From: Linanthus parryae
Lineage: Eukaryota > Streptophyta > Magnoliopsida > Ericales > Polemoniaceae
DNA length: 64,000 nucleotides
Direction of reading: 5' to 3'
NCBI GenBank assembly: GCA_023055425.1
Contig: JALGPY010000003.1
Location: 51,941,891-52,005,890, forward strand
The notes beneath the pieces were generated by a model. It worked only from the letters and a program-made list of their open reading frames with translations. It ran no database searches and was not told where the DNA came from. Positions 44,366-56,403 of the stretch are shown in pieces. Each line of letters begins with the position of its first letter. Position 1 is the stretch's first letter. A program made the translations under genes and the position numbers.

Positions 44366-46640
44366 TAATCTACGAATGTGATGGAACAGTAAGCACCATG
44401 TCTTAGCTTTAACAATTTAATGGAACATAACAACAGAATGAATAAGATATAAAGACTCAGTAGTCCTTAATGCTCTACTGGATGATTTGCGTTTTTCCTT
44501 GCATGTCCGGCAAGAATCACACACAGGTAAGGGTACCTTGGGCAAAATCCAAGCAGGCCTGCCCTAGCTAGCCTGAACATCCTTTCCTGTCAGCGTGTGT
44601 CTTAATCTAGCGCGCCACATATCAGAATCTTAAGTCATACTCTTAAGTTGACATCCAAGAATTTTGAGGCGTCATTCATGCTAGAATCTTAAGAACGCAA
44701 ACACCATGATCTAACCATATTCAAAGTTAAAACTGTGACCAAAACAAATTTTGGTGGCTACTTCTTCAAAGATAATCCTTTGGATCCTTAGACGAGAAGT
44801 TATTAGCCAGGTCTGGCCCTTTCTCTTGTCTTAGGAAAACTCTTTTTTCTTCATTTGCGTTTGCCAGTCTTGGGCTGTTTGGTCTTATACCAATATTGCC
44901 CCTTAAATTCATTTATCCTTGCCCCACCTGTTGCCTTGGTCCTAATACCGGGCTAGGGACTATATTATCTGCATATCATACTTCACTAAGTATGATCATA
45001 CTTCTCCAACAGCCTTTAGCAATCATATATTGCTTAGACATCCAAAGTATGCTGGACTAGTATTCTTAGCAAACTCCTTTTTGCTTAGATCCTAGAACAG
45101 ATTAACAGATTGATGTTTGGTCTTATCCAAACATCTTGACACTTACAAAATGTGTCATATAACGTTTCATGAAACGTGGCAGAGATTGCAACAAATTGCA
45201 AATAGGATAGTTTGTACCTGACAACCCTTAACTCTCTTATCATACATGGAATCAATCTCAGACGTCAAAGTCGAGTGCTCAAAATTATGACATGAGCCAT
45301 AACTCATAGTTAAGGAAGATTTATTATAAGTCACTACTCACAATTTATGTACGCAAATGGCTAAGCTGAATCTAAGATTCTTCTTTGGCTTCCTACAAAT
45401 TTTAAAGTGGTCTAGAACATGCCGATGAGGACATTTTCCCACCTTTTCATAGCATGCTCTATGACATTTATCTTGACTGCTCCTCCCACTATTGGTGAGC
45501 CTTAAGAAAATGTCTATGTGCTGCTGTGACAACTTATTCATCACAGGTTCGACCATGTTTGTAGGTAGTTCGACAACCTATGTCCAACGGATGGTCACAT
45601 AGTACGACGACTTATCATGTCGTTTGTTGTCACCATTTAGCCTTTACAGTTTAGATTTAGACAAGATTGATAGAGACAGTGTGGAAGTTAATCACTAGCA
45701 TTTACTTAGCTCCAAAATAACATGTGAAATTGATTAAACTCAATAGTTCCTCACAAGGACTCCACCAAAACCTAGCGTATATCCTAGGAATCAAATCTCA
45801 TCACTTGTGATTTCCTATCAATTTTAATCATGTCATCATGTGAGCTCTTTTGTTTTAGTTCTTTGGCATGCGAGGTTAAACATATATATCCAATCACACG
45901 CAGTTATAACATAAAACAAGCATAAGCATAAACAAATATGCAATGGATGTGGCCCCTAAGGTGCACTCCCACTATTGAGAGTACTTCTTGAGCAAGTCTT
46001 GAACTCCATCTCATGCCATCTCGCCTACTTGAGGACTCCAAGCTTGAGGCTCCTTTAGACCGTCTCTTTGCTCCATGCACCTTGCGCCATAGCTTTTGGT
46101 TTGGCCACCTCCCTTGAAGCTTCAATCTTCAATCTCTACAAACTATCTTATTTCTAATAAGAAGTAACCTCATAGAGGCGAGTGGATGAGAAGAGAAGAC
46201 ACTAGAGTATAGAGAGGCACAACACGCAGGCCGTATTTTGATTACATATGCAAAAACCAAAACCAAAACCAAAATATAAAACATCTATGCCACATCCATG
46301 CACCAAACACATCCATTCAACCCACAACAGCATGTATAATAATATAATAAACATACTGGAATTTTCTCGAAATTTCCAGAATTAAAAAATAATTACTGGA
46401 AATTAATAAGCAATAATCTAATCAACTAAAAAGATCGAAAATTGCTCCCTACCACTTAGGGTCTCACCACCTATGGCAAAACGTAGAGAAAAATGACCTA
46501 AGTCAGAAAAAATTTGGGCTCAAAACACTGTGTTTAAGGACGTCAAACTGCCTCGGGAAGTGTGCCAAACACTAATTAATTAATCTGGAAATTACTAAAA
46601 TTTTCCGTCGCTCCAAAAATTATGAAAAAATATCCACAAA
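44366..46640 (-). other. Copia element C, gag/protease zone, unreadable
   Basis: From position, gag and protease should lie here on the minus strand, but no zinc knuckle or DTG/DSG site could be read. Frames 45338-45556 and 45904-46125 are open but unrecognised. The stretch near 45950 shares TGGCCCCTAAGG with the leader of the other copia family (16345). Confidence 0.4.
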
Positions 46641-46682
46641 ATAGGAAATTTAATTTGGAGTCCCTAGGAAAAAACCGGACGA

Positions 46683-47010
46683 AAAAAGACGGGGGGAGGA
46701 GGCTGCACGCGCCCTCACGCGCCGCCGCGCGTGGGCGCGTCCGCCTCCTCCACGCGCCGACGTCGGCCCTTGTGCCACGTCAGCACCTATGCTGACGTCA
46801 GCTGCCACGTCACCCTGCCACGTCAACGCCACGTCAATTGCCACGTGGCTACCACGTCATCGCCGCACCAGCCTTTTGCTGACGTGGCACCGCCACGTCA
46901 TCTGCCACGTCAGCCCTAGGTCCACGTCAGCAGCCGCCGCAAGCCCTTTGGCGCGTGGCCGCGCGTGGAGGCGGCGTTGGTGGCGCGTGAAGCCCACGCG
47001 CCGCCTTCCC
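46683..47010. promoter_or_regulatory. GC-rich segment with clustered ACGT-core motifs
   Basis: Between 46758 and 46929 there are twelve ACGT cores, mostly GCCACGTCA or TGACGTGGC, including one palindromic TGACGTCA and one CCACGTGG. ACGT cores are the binding sites of plant bZIP proteins. The segment lies in the leader just inside the 5' LTR of copia element C. Flanking bases (46690-46740, 46935-47010) are rich in GCGCGTG. The frames 46650-46844, 46731-46919 and 46789-47034 arise from this composition. Confidence 0.6.
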
Positions 47011-47337
47011 GTGCTCCGTTCCCGACGAAATTAATTTTTTCAGGATCGTCTTTTCGTCCTGATCCCGATTAAGTGGTCAAAATCCAATTTTAACAAGTTT
47101 TGAAAAACGTGTTCTACTGATTGAATCTAGCAGTCCAGGTTAATACAGTTCCGAATCTTTAAAAATTCATAACTAATTCATCGTCAATCCAAAAGTTATA
47201 AAATTTATATTTCTCGAATCCCCGTGAAAAACCCTACCTAACCATATAGGTTTCGTCTACTGGTTATGAAATTTCAGAAACTCGATTTTTTAAAGCAGAT
47301 TCGTGAACGCATATCGAGGCACGAAAAACAAGCCTAA

Positions 47338-47350
47338 GGCTCTAATACCA
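47338..47350 (-). other. Primer-binding site of copia element C
   Basis: GGCTCTAATACCA on the plus strand; minus reading TGGTATTAGAGCC matches the plant copia initiator-Met tRNA primer site and begins one base inside the 5' LTR. Fixes the element orientation. Confidence 0.85.
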
Positions 47351-47351
47351 A

Positions 47352-47829
47352 TGAAGGGCAGGAAGGATCTATCACATACAGATCTACAACATGAATTATA
47401 GCGGAAGATTCATGTGTTTACCTTGTCTTCCTATGCTCCTTTATGCAGCGGATGATCGTTTGTTGTTTACTTTCACGCGCCTCCTTCGTGATCTTGCTCC
47501 CACCAATCAAGTGTGAATCTCGAGGACGAACACTTTGTTCCACACCACGTTCCACCTCCTTGGATGAAGTTGGAGAGAGACTAGGGTTCTCTACAACTAG
47601 TATGAATCTAGACAGAGTAACTTTATTCTCTGGAATAGCATTTAGCCTTAGCATAATGTGTAGGAGGCTGCCTCCTTATATAGGCAAAACTTCTCCTAGG
47701 TTTGCACATAAACCCCTAGGGTTTGAGCCTTAGCTACTAACCCCTCTAGTTTGTGCATTAGTGCAACTGACCCCATAAGGTTACGATAATTACATTGGGC
47801 ACCCCACATGGGCGCACCAATTGCTAACA
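47352..47829 (-). repeat. 5' LTR of copia element C
   Basis: 478 bp, the same length as 40091-40568, with a small number of substitutions. Confidence 0.9.
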
Positions 47830-48033
47830 ATCTGTTTAAGTAATTGTAGTCCCCCAGCATTATTCAATCAATAAGAAGAATATTTCTCTCAAGCCTAGTC
47901 TATCTCTCTCTTTTATCTCTCTCGGAGACCGTAGCATCTCGAATAGCTACAACCCGATACGCTAAGCGTATCATTGGTGCTTTCATTGAGAGTGTCGGTC
48001 GGAATTTTGTTCGCGGCACTCGCCCCCGGACTC

Positions 48034-49312
48034 ATGGATCTCCCTTACGCTGTTGTGAATCTCGGTCGCAAGGGTGTCCAACTGGTGTTTTCGATGAAGT
48101 CGATGAGCTCTCCCGGCAAGGTGAAGCGATTTATCGTCTCATCTTGGCAGACTTGGAAAATTTTCAAACCAGCGGGTACATCACCCGAGCAGATCTGGAA
48201 GGCCTCAAAGTCAGACGGAATCAATTCCGATTGATTTTGACAGATGAATTCTGCCGCCTGCAGCACATAATTCGAGCCGACGAACTGTCGCCGTTAGCTG
48301 AAGAACAGCCGCCACAGCCGCCGGCGGTACAAACCCAACAAGACCCTCCTCCACCACTTTCTTCTCCAAATCCGACCAAACCCCAGCAAACCTCGCTGCT
48401 CGATAAACCACTTTCTGCATCACCAATCCAACAGTTACAGAAGCAGCAAATCCCCGCCCAATCAGACCCTCCACCACCGCAACCACCGGTGCTGTCGCAA
48501 CAGCAGTCAACCACACAAACCCAACCCCAGCCGGTCCAGATCTCAATCGGACAACCACCACAACCAACCTTCGACCAACATCCGCTGCCGAAAGCTTCAG
48601 CAACCCGGACGGCCGCTATAGATTCCGGCGACCTCCTCGTGGTCACAACCGACCACAAACGACCTCCAATCGCCTCCAAGCCACCACCTCCGTCGCTATT
48701 GACGCCAACGGGACCGCCAAAGGCCGCCAAATCGCTGCCATCGCCGCCACGTCCGTCGCTCAAGCCCTCGGCCGGACCTCCACAAATTCCCGACGACCTC
48801 GAGCCACAACAGCCAGAGCCGAACCCATCCAAACCTCCTGACCCCGATGGCGACCTCCAGGCGCTGCGACCACCATCAGCCTCGCCATCTCCGGCGCCAA
48901 AACCAGCGGAACCGCCACCGTACTTCATCCTACCAGATCTGCCACCATCACCAGCCCTCACGGGCCATCTTGCTTCCCCTCAGCCTTTGGGTGTTAGGGC
49001 ATCAATAATGAATGGGCTGGGTTACACATGGGACACAATTTTGAATTGGGTTCAATCTTTTCTTTGGGCCAATAAAAGTGGACTAGGCCTTCAATTTTCA
49101 CATCAGTTTAATTATCAAGTTGGGTTGAAATCCAAGATCTCTAATAAACTTGGGACTATTTCTTTTGGGCTCTTTATTGAGCAGAAAATATGTGGACATC
49201 GTGCTCTTTTGAGACTACAATGCGAGCTTCTTGAGGACGTTCAACGACAATTCAACCCGGGGAAGAGTATTGAAGATTTTTTTTTAAAGGTGGCTTTCAA
49301 GCGTGGGGGAGT
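48034..49312 (+). pseudogene. Proline-rich gag-like ORF of LTR element, copy B (frameshift)
   Basis: ATG at 48034 (MDLPYAVVNLGRKGVQLVF), but one T is missing at about 48091 (GTGTTTTCG, against GTGTTTTTCG in copy A), so the frame is lost. It resumes as the frame open from 48144 to 49352. The TAG of copy A is absent here. The T-run near the end (9 T) gives a different reading frame from copy A (10) and copy C (8), and 12 bases after it (ATATCCACCTTG region) are deleted. Confidence 0.65.
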
Positions 49313-49554
49313 TGATACGGGTAGCTTATCAGTATTCGATTTGTTAATTTAATTAATAATACGGGCTTGGCCCGTTAGGTCTACGGGTTAGGGTAGGTTA
49401 GGGTCAGTTTATCTATTTAAGCAATTGTTGTCCCCCAGCATTATTCAATCAGTAAGAAGAATATTTCTCTCAACCCTAGTCTATCTCTCTCTTTTATCTC
49501 TCCCGGAGACCGTAGCATCTCGAATCGCTACAACCCGATATGCTAAGCGTATCA
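49313..49554 (+). repeat. 3' LTR of gag-only element, copy B
   Basis: 242 bp; lacks about 17 bp near GTATT...TTGTTAATT relative to the other LTRs. Followed by GCCTA. Confidence 0.8.
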
Positions 49555-49559
49555 GCCTA

Positions 49560-49837
49560 CCAAATTTAGTCATTACTAGCATCATGCAAGTTTCTAAAAG
49601 CCCCCGTAAAGTCATTACTACTTTGGAATCACATCAATCGTCCCATCATCACCGCCAATCCGTGGCAGCAACCCACAGCTGCCACCAAGTTGTACCATAG
49701 TATCCCTAACACCAAGAACATATCCGTTAACCTCATCTTCAAAACGCTGGTAATCCAAGTCTGCCTTAAATTTAACTGGCACTCACACACTAGCTTGGTA
49801 CGTTGAAATATTTACCTGAGCACAAGAAACCGGTTGT
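49560..49837 (-). other. Open coding-like segment, arm 1 of inverted pair, unit B
   Basis: The minus frame from about 49770 to 49613 reads VKFKADLDYQRFEDEVNG, then YVLGVRDTMVQLGGSCGLLP and RIGGDDGTIDVIPK, then TAG. Unit A has a stop inside it. The family was not identified. No stop interrupts this stretch in unit B, but it is short. The continuity GTTGTTCAACTCTC at about 49833 is the unfilled site of the unit A solo LTR. Confidence 0.45.
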
Positions 49838-51429
49838 TCAACTCTCAATGCTCACAAAAAATTTTGTCGTTTGTTTGTGAACTGAACAACTCTATCTCTG
49901 TGTTCATAGAGTGAAGACTATATATGAATATGGTAACACAAACAACAAAACCAGTAGGAATAGATGACGCCTTACAACACATGAGATCCTAGACATACAA
50001 GTACAAAATCACAGCTCTAGACAGAGATCTAAGAGGCTACAGATACTCCCAATAAGGGAACATGACTGTTACATACGAGGGCATTCCTTTTCACCTTGAG
50101 GACAATGAAGGTGTTCTTGGATTTAGGGATAATATGGTACAACTTGGTGGAGCGGAGGGTCGCTGTCGGGGATTGGTGGTGGTGATGGGATGATTGATGG
50201 GGCTCCAACATTGTAATGATTTTATGGGGCCTTTTAGTAACTTGTCACCAAACCCGATTACAAATAGTGATTGAACCTGGTAAGCAGACTTCAAACCACT
50301 GTGATTTAACATTGAAAGCCACATCTAGACATCTTTACTGGTCTGACTACCACCAATCTCGTTTAAAATAAATGAGAATATAGGAAAAAAGACATGCCTT
50401 AAAGGCACTATTTAAAATAATTTATAACAATGCGATGATATTTATTAAATAACTAGACTTACATAAAAAAATCAATAACCATGAAAAAATTACGAGGCAT
50501 AGGTTATTTAATCTTTAAAGTGCAATGGTAACATTTTAAAATAGTGTACCGACGTTGATCATTGAAAATATAGTAGTGGCGAAGTATATTGAGCCTCTAA
50601 AACATGAAAAATTTCTCCATAAATTTGAAATAAAACGGTTGATGTTAGTGTCATCCTATAGTGGATGAGACAAAAAGATGTGCATATTAATGATAATAAT
50701 ACCATACTAGCACCTATATGAAGTTGCAGATTCATAGATTTCTTTTGTAATATGAGCGTTCAAAAATTAAACCATAGTTTTAAAGTTGAAGCAACTAATG
50801 GAAATGAATATGTTTGTCAGAAAGGGATATCAAACTCCTTAGAAAGAGAAGAAAAACATATAGAGCCGGACTAAGGAAGGAGATATATGTTCATGTTATA
50901 TATTGAACACATCCAAATTATACAACCAAACTAAACCTTATAACCATGGGATTCGTAAGGATAAAGCAACAAGGAAAAGACTATTGTGGAAACAATGAGT
51001 TACAAGTTATCCTTCAAACTCTTCAATTTTTTTTCTTCACAAAAATAGATTGTGTTTCTTTTCAAATTTACAACTCTCCTAATGAAAGCATCTTTCCCCG
51101 CACCATGTATTACATGCATAAAGACATTTTGGAACTTCTAAAGAAAACAAGATCATGTCAGGATTAAAAACAAAAAGGAACCAAAACACTTAAGGTCAGC
51201 TAACAAGCTACCATTAAGGTACAACGGTTAATAGTCTCTACAACCAATGTCCACAAGGTTATCCTAATGAGGCATAATATATCCTATGTCATTAGAAAGG
51301 TTTTATGATCACATGTTGCTCCTACGAAGATCCTAACAATGGTAGGTTAAGAGTATTTTTAATGGCCTTGAGCATAAAGGAGATTAATAGGCTTGCTAGG
51401 TACTCTTTGTCAACAATCCCACAACAAAA
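49838..51429. other. Unit B spacer between arm 1 and AHL pseudogene
   Basis: Matches 23181-24779. Arm 2 of the inverted pair is at about 50075-50215, plus strand: VTYEGIPFHLED, then VLGFRDNMVQLGG. The frame 50946-51167 has no domain. Confidence 0.5.
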
Positions 51430-51852
51430 CCACCCACAACCTGGTGCTGAAGATGGCAGGAACGTTCCAGTAATTGACACATTATTGTATTGGCCCTGTA
51501 AAACCATCACAAGACCGGTAGCTGAAGGCTATATTATAGCTACATTTTTCACAGTTCCACTAGCACTAAAGACATAAACGCCTATCTGTCGCTCTCTAGC
51601 GTACTGCTCGATCCTGTGAGCGATGTCCAAGACATTGGATATCTCCATCAATTGGCTCTGGAGGGTGTTAGGGATGTCCCTCGAACCGAGCGGACAACCT
51701 CTTTGTCCGTGGTTGGCGGATACGACTTCAAACCTGCGCGAGGATACTTGCACTTCTCCATAACCAACTTTGTTTTCATTGTTGTCCATTTCATCCAGGC
51801 GGTTTTCTTCTTCTGCTTCTCCATAATCAGATTTATTTTAATTGTTCTCCAT
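51430..51852 (-). pseudogene. AHL (AT-hook/PPC) pseudogene, inverted, unit B
   Basis: Copy of 24780-25189. The first ATG (51852) is followed by a stop at codon 5 (MENN then TAA), a change not in unit A; a later ATG at 51789 reopens the frame (MDNNENKVGYGEVQVSSRRF). It shares RGCP instead of the RGRP hook and the same TAG after VKNVAII. Past the stop, GQYNNVSITGTFLPSSAPG is readable and then homology ends. Confidence 0.9.
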
Positions 51853-51924
51853 TTCTTGGTGATTGGAATTAGGATTTCGATTGGGTTATCTTTGCACGAC
51901 CTTTTTAGGCTTCCCCACAGAAGA

Positions 51925-51969
51925 GCGAGAGCGCGCGCGCGTGCGCGCGCGCGCACACACACACACATA
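51925..51969. repeat. (CG)n(CA)n microsatellite, unit B
   Basis: Shorter counterpart of 25258-25350; mainly GCGC and ACAC. Confidence 0.9.
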
Positions 51970-51974
51970 TGTGC

Positions 51975-52140
51975 GGCTTAATTACTTAATGTATACCCTC
52001 AGTATATCGAAACTCTCCCATTGCAAACCCCAGTTCTAGAACTATCTTATTATATCCTCCATTTACAAAGTACATGTCAATGTGAAACTGGTAATAAATT
52101 CCATCCAAAGACTAACTGTGATGGAAGGGTAAATTAGTCT
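51975..52140. repeat. Relic Mutator-like terminal repeat, unit B
   Basis: GGCTTAATTACTTAATG, then ACCCTCAGTATA; duplicate of 25352-25516. Slightly closer to the Pack-MULE terminus at its first bases. Confidence 0.65.
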
Positions 52141-52481
52141 ATACCGAATGCGTAATAAGCAGGTACACTAACCGCCATATTCGCGCCAGTACCGAATGCG
52201 TGCTGGATTTGCCAGATGCCTTGCACGCCTAATCAGATGCGCGCCAGATTGCTCCGTCAGGAGCCGGGATAGCCCCCTCCACAGGGCTTCAGATGGTTGG
52301 TGTACCTACTTCTCTCTCACGAATAGATCGATCTTGATCGCTACACCTGACATCGTTCTTGGCGGAATCTCGAAACTCAACCTCCCGATAGCCTACTCCA
52401 TCTGAATCGAGAAACCATAGCTTTAGGTTCCACGAAAACGTGAAACCCTTGCTGTTGGCTCCACCCCGATCTTGGAACCCC

Positions 52482-53000
52482 GGCTCTGATACCAGTTTGT
52501 TGTAACAGATTTCCTATTTCAGAGCTCTGTTACCAGCTTGTTATAACTTGGGGGCATTCGAGCAAGAACAATGAAGAGAAACAAGAACGAGACATATATT
52601 TAACGTGGTTCACTAACGAATTTGCAACGAACCCGCTAGCTACCTCCACGGCCAGAACCAAATATTTTATTGAGAAGAGAACCCGATTACAGTGCACGCT
52701 GTGGCCATGTTGCCACGGCGGCCACCCCAATTACACCCACGCACACACACAAACCAAACAAACTCTCAAAGACCACTACTAACTCTCACAAGCTCTCTGT
52801 GCCTGCATGTGTGTTGAGTACCAAAAGAAAAGGCTAAGCCTTCGAATAGCCTACATGTGGCGGTGGCTTGTTGCCAAGGAAAAACAACCCACCGCCCAAA
52901 ATTTTTCTTTCCAAATTTGTTACTGCCTTTGAATCAAGTCAAATTCAACAAGTAGATACCTAAATAGTTCCTAAATTTATTCTTTTCATTTTCCTGATAT
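52482..53000 (-). mobile_element. Copia primer-binding site and LTR relic, minus strand, unit B
   Basis: GGCTCTGATACCA at 52482-52494, then LTR-like DNA with ATTTAACGTGGTTCAC near 52597. Uninterrupted here, in contrast to unit A, where the CACTA element sits in it. The outer end was not determined. The preceding 52141-52481 is probably leader. Confidence 0.5.
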
Positions 53001-53600
53001 TCTTCACCCCTCAGTTCTTTATTACTGATGTGTTCCATCCACCTCGCTTTCAATGGATTTTGATCCTCTCATGTCCAAATCTCCTCAAGTTCTTGAAGTC
53101 CAAATCTGGACCGTCTAGTGATTTTTTAACTATCAAAAAATTAATCTTTTGCTATTATCATATCAATCAAACTGGAAGGAGAACTATTGTAGGGCGTGAG
53201 AGAAAAGTTAATTTTTGAACGGCCGGAGTTGGCCTTTTGAGATTGATGTAACTTAATTTCTAGCGGCCTTTCTTTAATAAAGTTAGTTTCTCAAAAAAAT
53301 CAAAAAAAAAAAAAAAAGAGAAACATGGTAGGGCATGAGAGAAATTGGGAAAGGTATTATTAATTAGATCATTTGTGGTTGACTAAACTATATATTTTGG
53401 ATACACTCATATAAAGTATTACAAATACTTTGTAAAATATATGTTATAACATAAATATATTGTATATGCAGTTACGATTCGATTTATTGTGGTACAAATG
53501 GTTAACAAATTGAAATCGCGCCAATTAGACCGTTTTGTGAAAACATGAACAGTAGTATATAAAGCGAATAACATAATAACCGGCCAATTTTTATTTTTCA
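53001..53600. other. Unit B spacer
   Basis: Matches 30372-30953, AT-rich; an A-run at 53304-53318 is longer than in unit A. The frame 53030-53218 is a copy of 30392-30580 with no domain. Confidence 0.5.
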
Positions 53601-53880
53601 CAACCTGGGTACAATACCCTCTCAGCATCTTCAATCAATTTTAGCATTTTCTGTGTATCTCCATCTGCACCCGTACTAGAGCTCCCACCCCCAACTTCAT
53701 GAGTCCCATATATGTCATGCACCATTTCGAACATTTTATCAAAATGCTCCTGATTATCATTAACATTGACATGTTCAGTATCACCTTAGTGCTCTCCATG
53801 ACTTGTCCATATCTTGTAATCTGGACTAAATCCGTCAACTAAAATATGCTCACGCACTCTATCTATCTCAGTTGTAATAA
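53601..53880 (-). pseudogene. CACTA TNP2-like transposase fragment, unit B
   Basis: Copy of 30954-31230 with extra indels (for example around 53782). It still reads a VHDIYGTHEVGG-like run and KLIEDAERVLYPGCEK on the minus strand in one frame. Confidence 0.7.
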
Positions 53881-54954
53881 AAGAGGTTTAGACATCTTTT
53901 ACATGGGCAATTAATGTCTTTCCGGCCTTCATTATGGGCAAAAGTAATGTCCAGAAAAGCCTCACACTCTCTTATATACTTAGTAGTACATTTTTTTTGT
54001 ACCGATCCAACACTTATCCATAACTCACATCAATTACCTAATAATTTAAAAAGAAAATAAAAAATTTAAGACATTATATAGCACATGGCATAAAGAGATG
54101 TCATAAATCAAATAAATAGCACAGCTACAACATGCCACGTGAAAGACCTATGTCAATAATGAACCATTTATACACTGATGAACACTAAGACATACACTTG
54201 ATAACATTTCCATCTAATTTGCAACTTCCAAATAAAATTAACACTCCTATCAATCTGCCTGTAGGCTAAGAACTAACAGAACGCCCGACTCAACGCTCCT
54301 ACTTTCGATGCATTACCCGTATTCGAATTTTCTATCTATCTCACCTTGTGAACTAATCGTCAACTGTTTCTCGAAATTATTCACCTACAACACCCATGGT
54401 GGATAACCGATTTATATCTGACAAACATTTCCTCAATAGAAATTATGTATCCCCAGAGGAGAACAAACTTAAGAAAGTAATCTGCCACCCACTGAGTCCG
54501 TCCATCACCTGCACTAGATTCCACCAGTAGTAATAATCCTGATGAAAAAACCATGTAACTTCATGAACTCTAAGGACAGTTAAATTATCGGGGTAGAAAC
54601 AATCTGTAAGTCAAATTAGAGCTTAGGCACACACAAGAAGAGAAACAGTTGAACTTAAACATTTTCAGAGAACATAAAATCGACATCGTCATCGTCTAGA
54701 TCAGATAAAATCGACAAACCCCTATGAGGCCCTAGTATACTTTCTCTCTCTAGGAAATCAGCTTTTTTGACATGTATGGAGTACTCGCCAATATAACATT
54801 GACTAACAGTTTAACTATAGAAACACGATCAAGAAAGAATATAATACTATTCAATATTTCTCTCACAAGAGTTGTTTATGAGCAGTATATTATTTCGCCT
54901 TTTCACATGGGATATTATTAGGGTTTATTTCCCAAAAAAGTGTAACGAGGTGCG
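53881..54954. other. Unit B spacer without recognised gene
   Basis: Collinear with 31231-32513, lacking about 240 bp at about 54520. Confidence 0.5.
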
Positions 54955-55010
54955 CATACATACATACATACATACATACATACATACATACATACATGTA
55001 TGTATGTATA
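54955..55010. repeat. (CATA)n microsatellite before AHL fragment, unit B
   Basis: About 10 CATA units, then ATGTATGTATGTATATATG; shorter than in unit A. Confidence 0.95.
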
Positions 55011-55128
55011 TATGTGTGTGTATGTAAATTTATATATGCTCGTCTGTGGGAAATCGTAAGAAAGTCGTGCACCACTAATTCCCCCTCTAGCACACATGAC
55101 CCAAAAGAAATCCTAATTCCAATCACTT

Positions 55129-55490
55129 ATGTATCTCACTCAGTGGATCGAGCAGTACGCTAGAGATCTACATACAGGCATTTATGTTTTTAGCGCTGGT
55201 GGAACCGTCACTAATGTAGCCCTTATACAACCTTCAGCTACCGTTTGTATCCTGATTTTGCACGGCCATTACAATTTTATGTCATTGACTGAAACGTTTC
55301 TGCCATCTCCCGCACCACCAGGGTACAATGGGTTGACTATGTACTTAAGTGGTGACCAAGGGAAGGTTTTGGTTTTGGGATTACAAGTTGCTGTTGGACT
55401 TGTTATGGTAAAAAAAAAACTACTATTTACTACTACTACTACGTAGGAGACGTTGCCTTTAGAAGAGGAGGTGGAAGGAGTCGTAGGATG
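55129..55490 (+). pseudogene. AHL fragment with PPC domain only, unit B
   Basis: Copy of 32700-33062: starts MYLTQWIEQYARDLHTGIYVF, lacks the AT-hook, and has HGHYNFMSL where unit A has HGQYNIMSL. The frame breaks at an A-run near 55410. Further substitutions relative to unit A fit a gene without constraint. Confidence 0.85.
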
Positions 55491-56130
55491 TGATTAATAG
55501 TAAAAAAAAGATTGATCTATTATGCTATGTAAAATCCTTCCAATTAGCTTTTTAGTGGAACCAAATGTATCGATGCTTGCCTTAAGAACACTCCATTGAA
55601 CTACATCATAAAATTTTAGACATACCTAACTCCAAAGAAAGAGATATAACATTTTCTATGATAAAGATCACAAATTTCATGGTGTGCAATAGTTCAAAAT
55701 CTATAATTATATTATTTGTGTTAGATACAAACAATATGACTTAGACAAAAATCGACGATCACTCATTCCTTTTTTCTTTTTATTTGAAAAGAATATAGCA
55801 CATTCTTAAGTTCATTAGCAATTTTGGTGGACATAAATTTTTTGAATGAAATACATAAATCTAATGGTTTGGTATATAGTTTTGAAGTTTTCACTTTTTA
55901 TGAAACCAACTTGTATTTTTCTAGTTAGGTTTATGGACCAAATAGTTGATCCAAACATTAGAAAATCTTGTGGGCCTACTTTGGCCCAAGAAACACAGTC
56001 AATCATGTCAAATAATATGCAAGGGTTTTCGAGTACGACTGATAGAAAACCGTAGAACTAGAAAAATCATTCACAAGTCGGCTACACTCCTTTATCAATC
56101 AACTTCTCTCCAAGCATCAGACTTCCCTCT
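55491..56130. other. Unit B spacer
   Basis: Collinear with 33063-33640; no gene seen. Confidence 0.5.
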
Positions 56131-56403
56131 TCATGAATGCGTGAAAAAAACTTGAAAATCCTTTTCCATCAATAAAATCCAGAATTCATAAGTCCGAGTA
56201 TATTCGATGGCAATACAAAGAGCTTGAACCTGTGCAAGAATCAGATCCTTGTGAGACGCTATCGGAAATGAGAAAGCATGAACAAAAGCACCACTCAAGT
56301 TTTTGATAACTCTGCAACCACCACCACATTTGTATTCAACAAAAGTGATGCATCTACATTCATTTTCACCAAACTCACCCTTCATCGATTCCGAGTCAAA
56401 CAC
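56131..56403 (-). pseudogene. RNase H-like (RVT_3-type) relic, unit B
   Basis: Copy of 33653-33973: CGGGCRVIKNLSGAFVHAFSF, then AQVQALCIAIEYTRTY. The AE pair of unit A is AQ here. Confidence 0.55.

Larger units (their letters stand above)
40091..47829 (-). mobile_element. Ty1/copia element C, minus strand, with two LTRs
   Basis: 7739 bp with equal 478-bp LTRs (40091-40568 and 47352-47829) that differ at roughly a dozen positions, and a 5-bp target duplication ATCTA/ATCTG (40086-40090, 47830-47834). Orientation is minus: the complement of primer site TGGTATTAGAGCC is at 47338-47350 beside the right LTR, and the complement of polypurine tract GTGCGAGTGGGAGA is at 40569-40582 beside the left LTR. 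The interior has only fragments of copia coding sequence, with many stops. Inserted after the duplication, since units A and C lack it. Confidence 0.9.
39972..49554 (+). mobile_element. Gag-only LTR retrotransposon, copy B, interrupted
   Basis: Same element and insertion site as copy A. The 5' LTR is split: 39972-40090 and 47835-47973, with a 7.7-kb copia element between. The 3' LTR is 49313-49554, slightly shortened by a small internal deletion. Target duplication GCCTA at 49555-49559. Confidence 0.85.

Noticed and set aside
46650..47034. Short frames on both strands in the ACGT-rich segment
   Set aside because: Biased composition and repeated motif; Ala/Arg or His/Val repeats without a domain.
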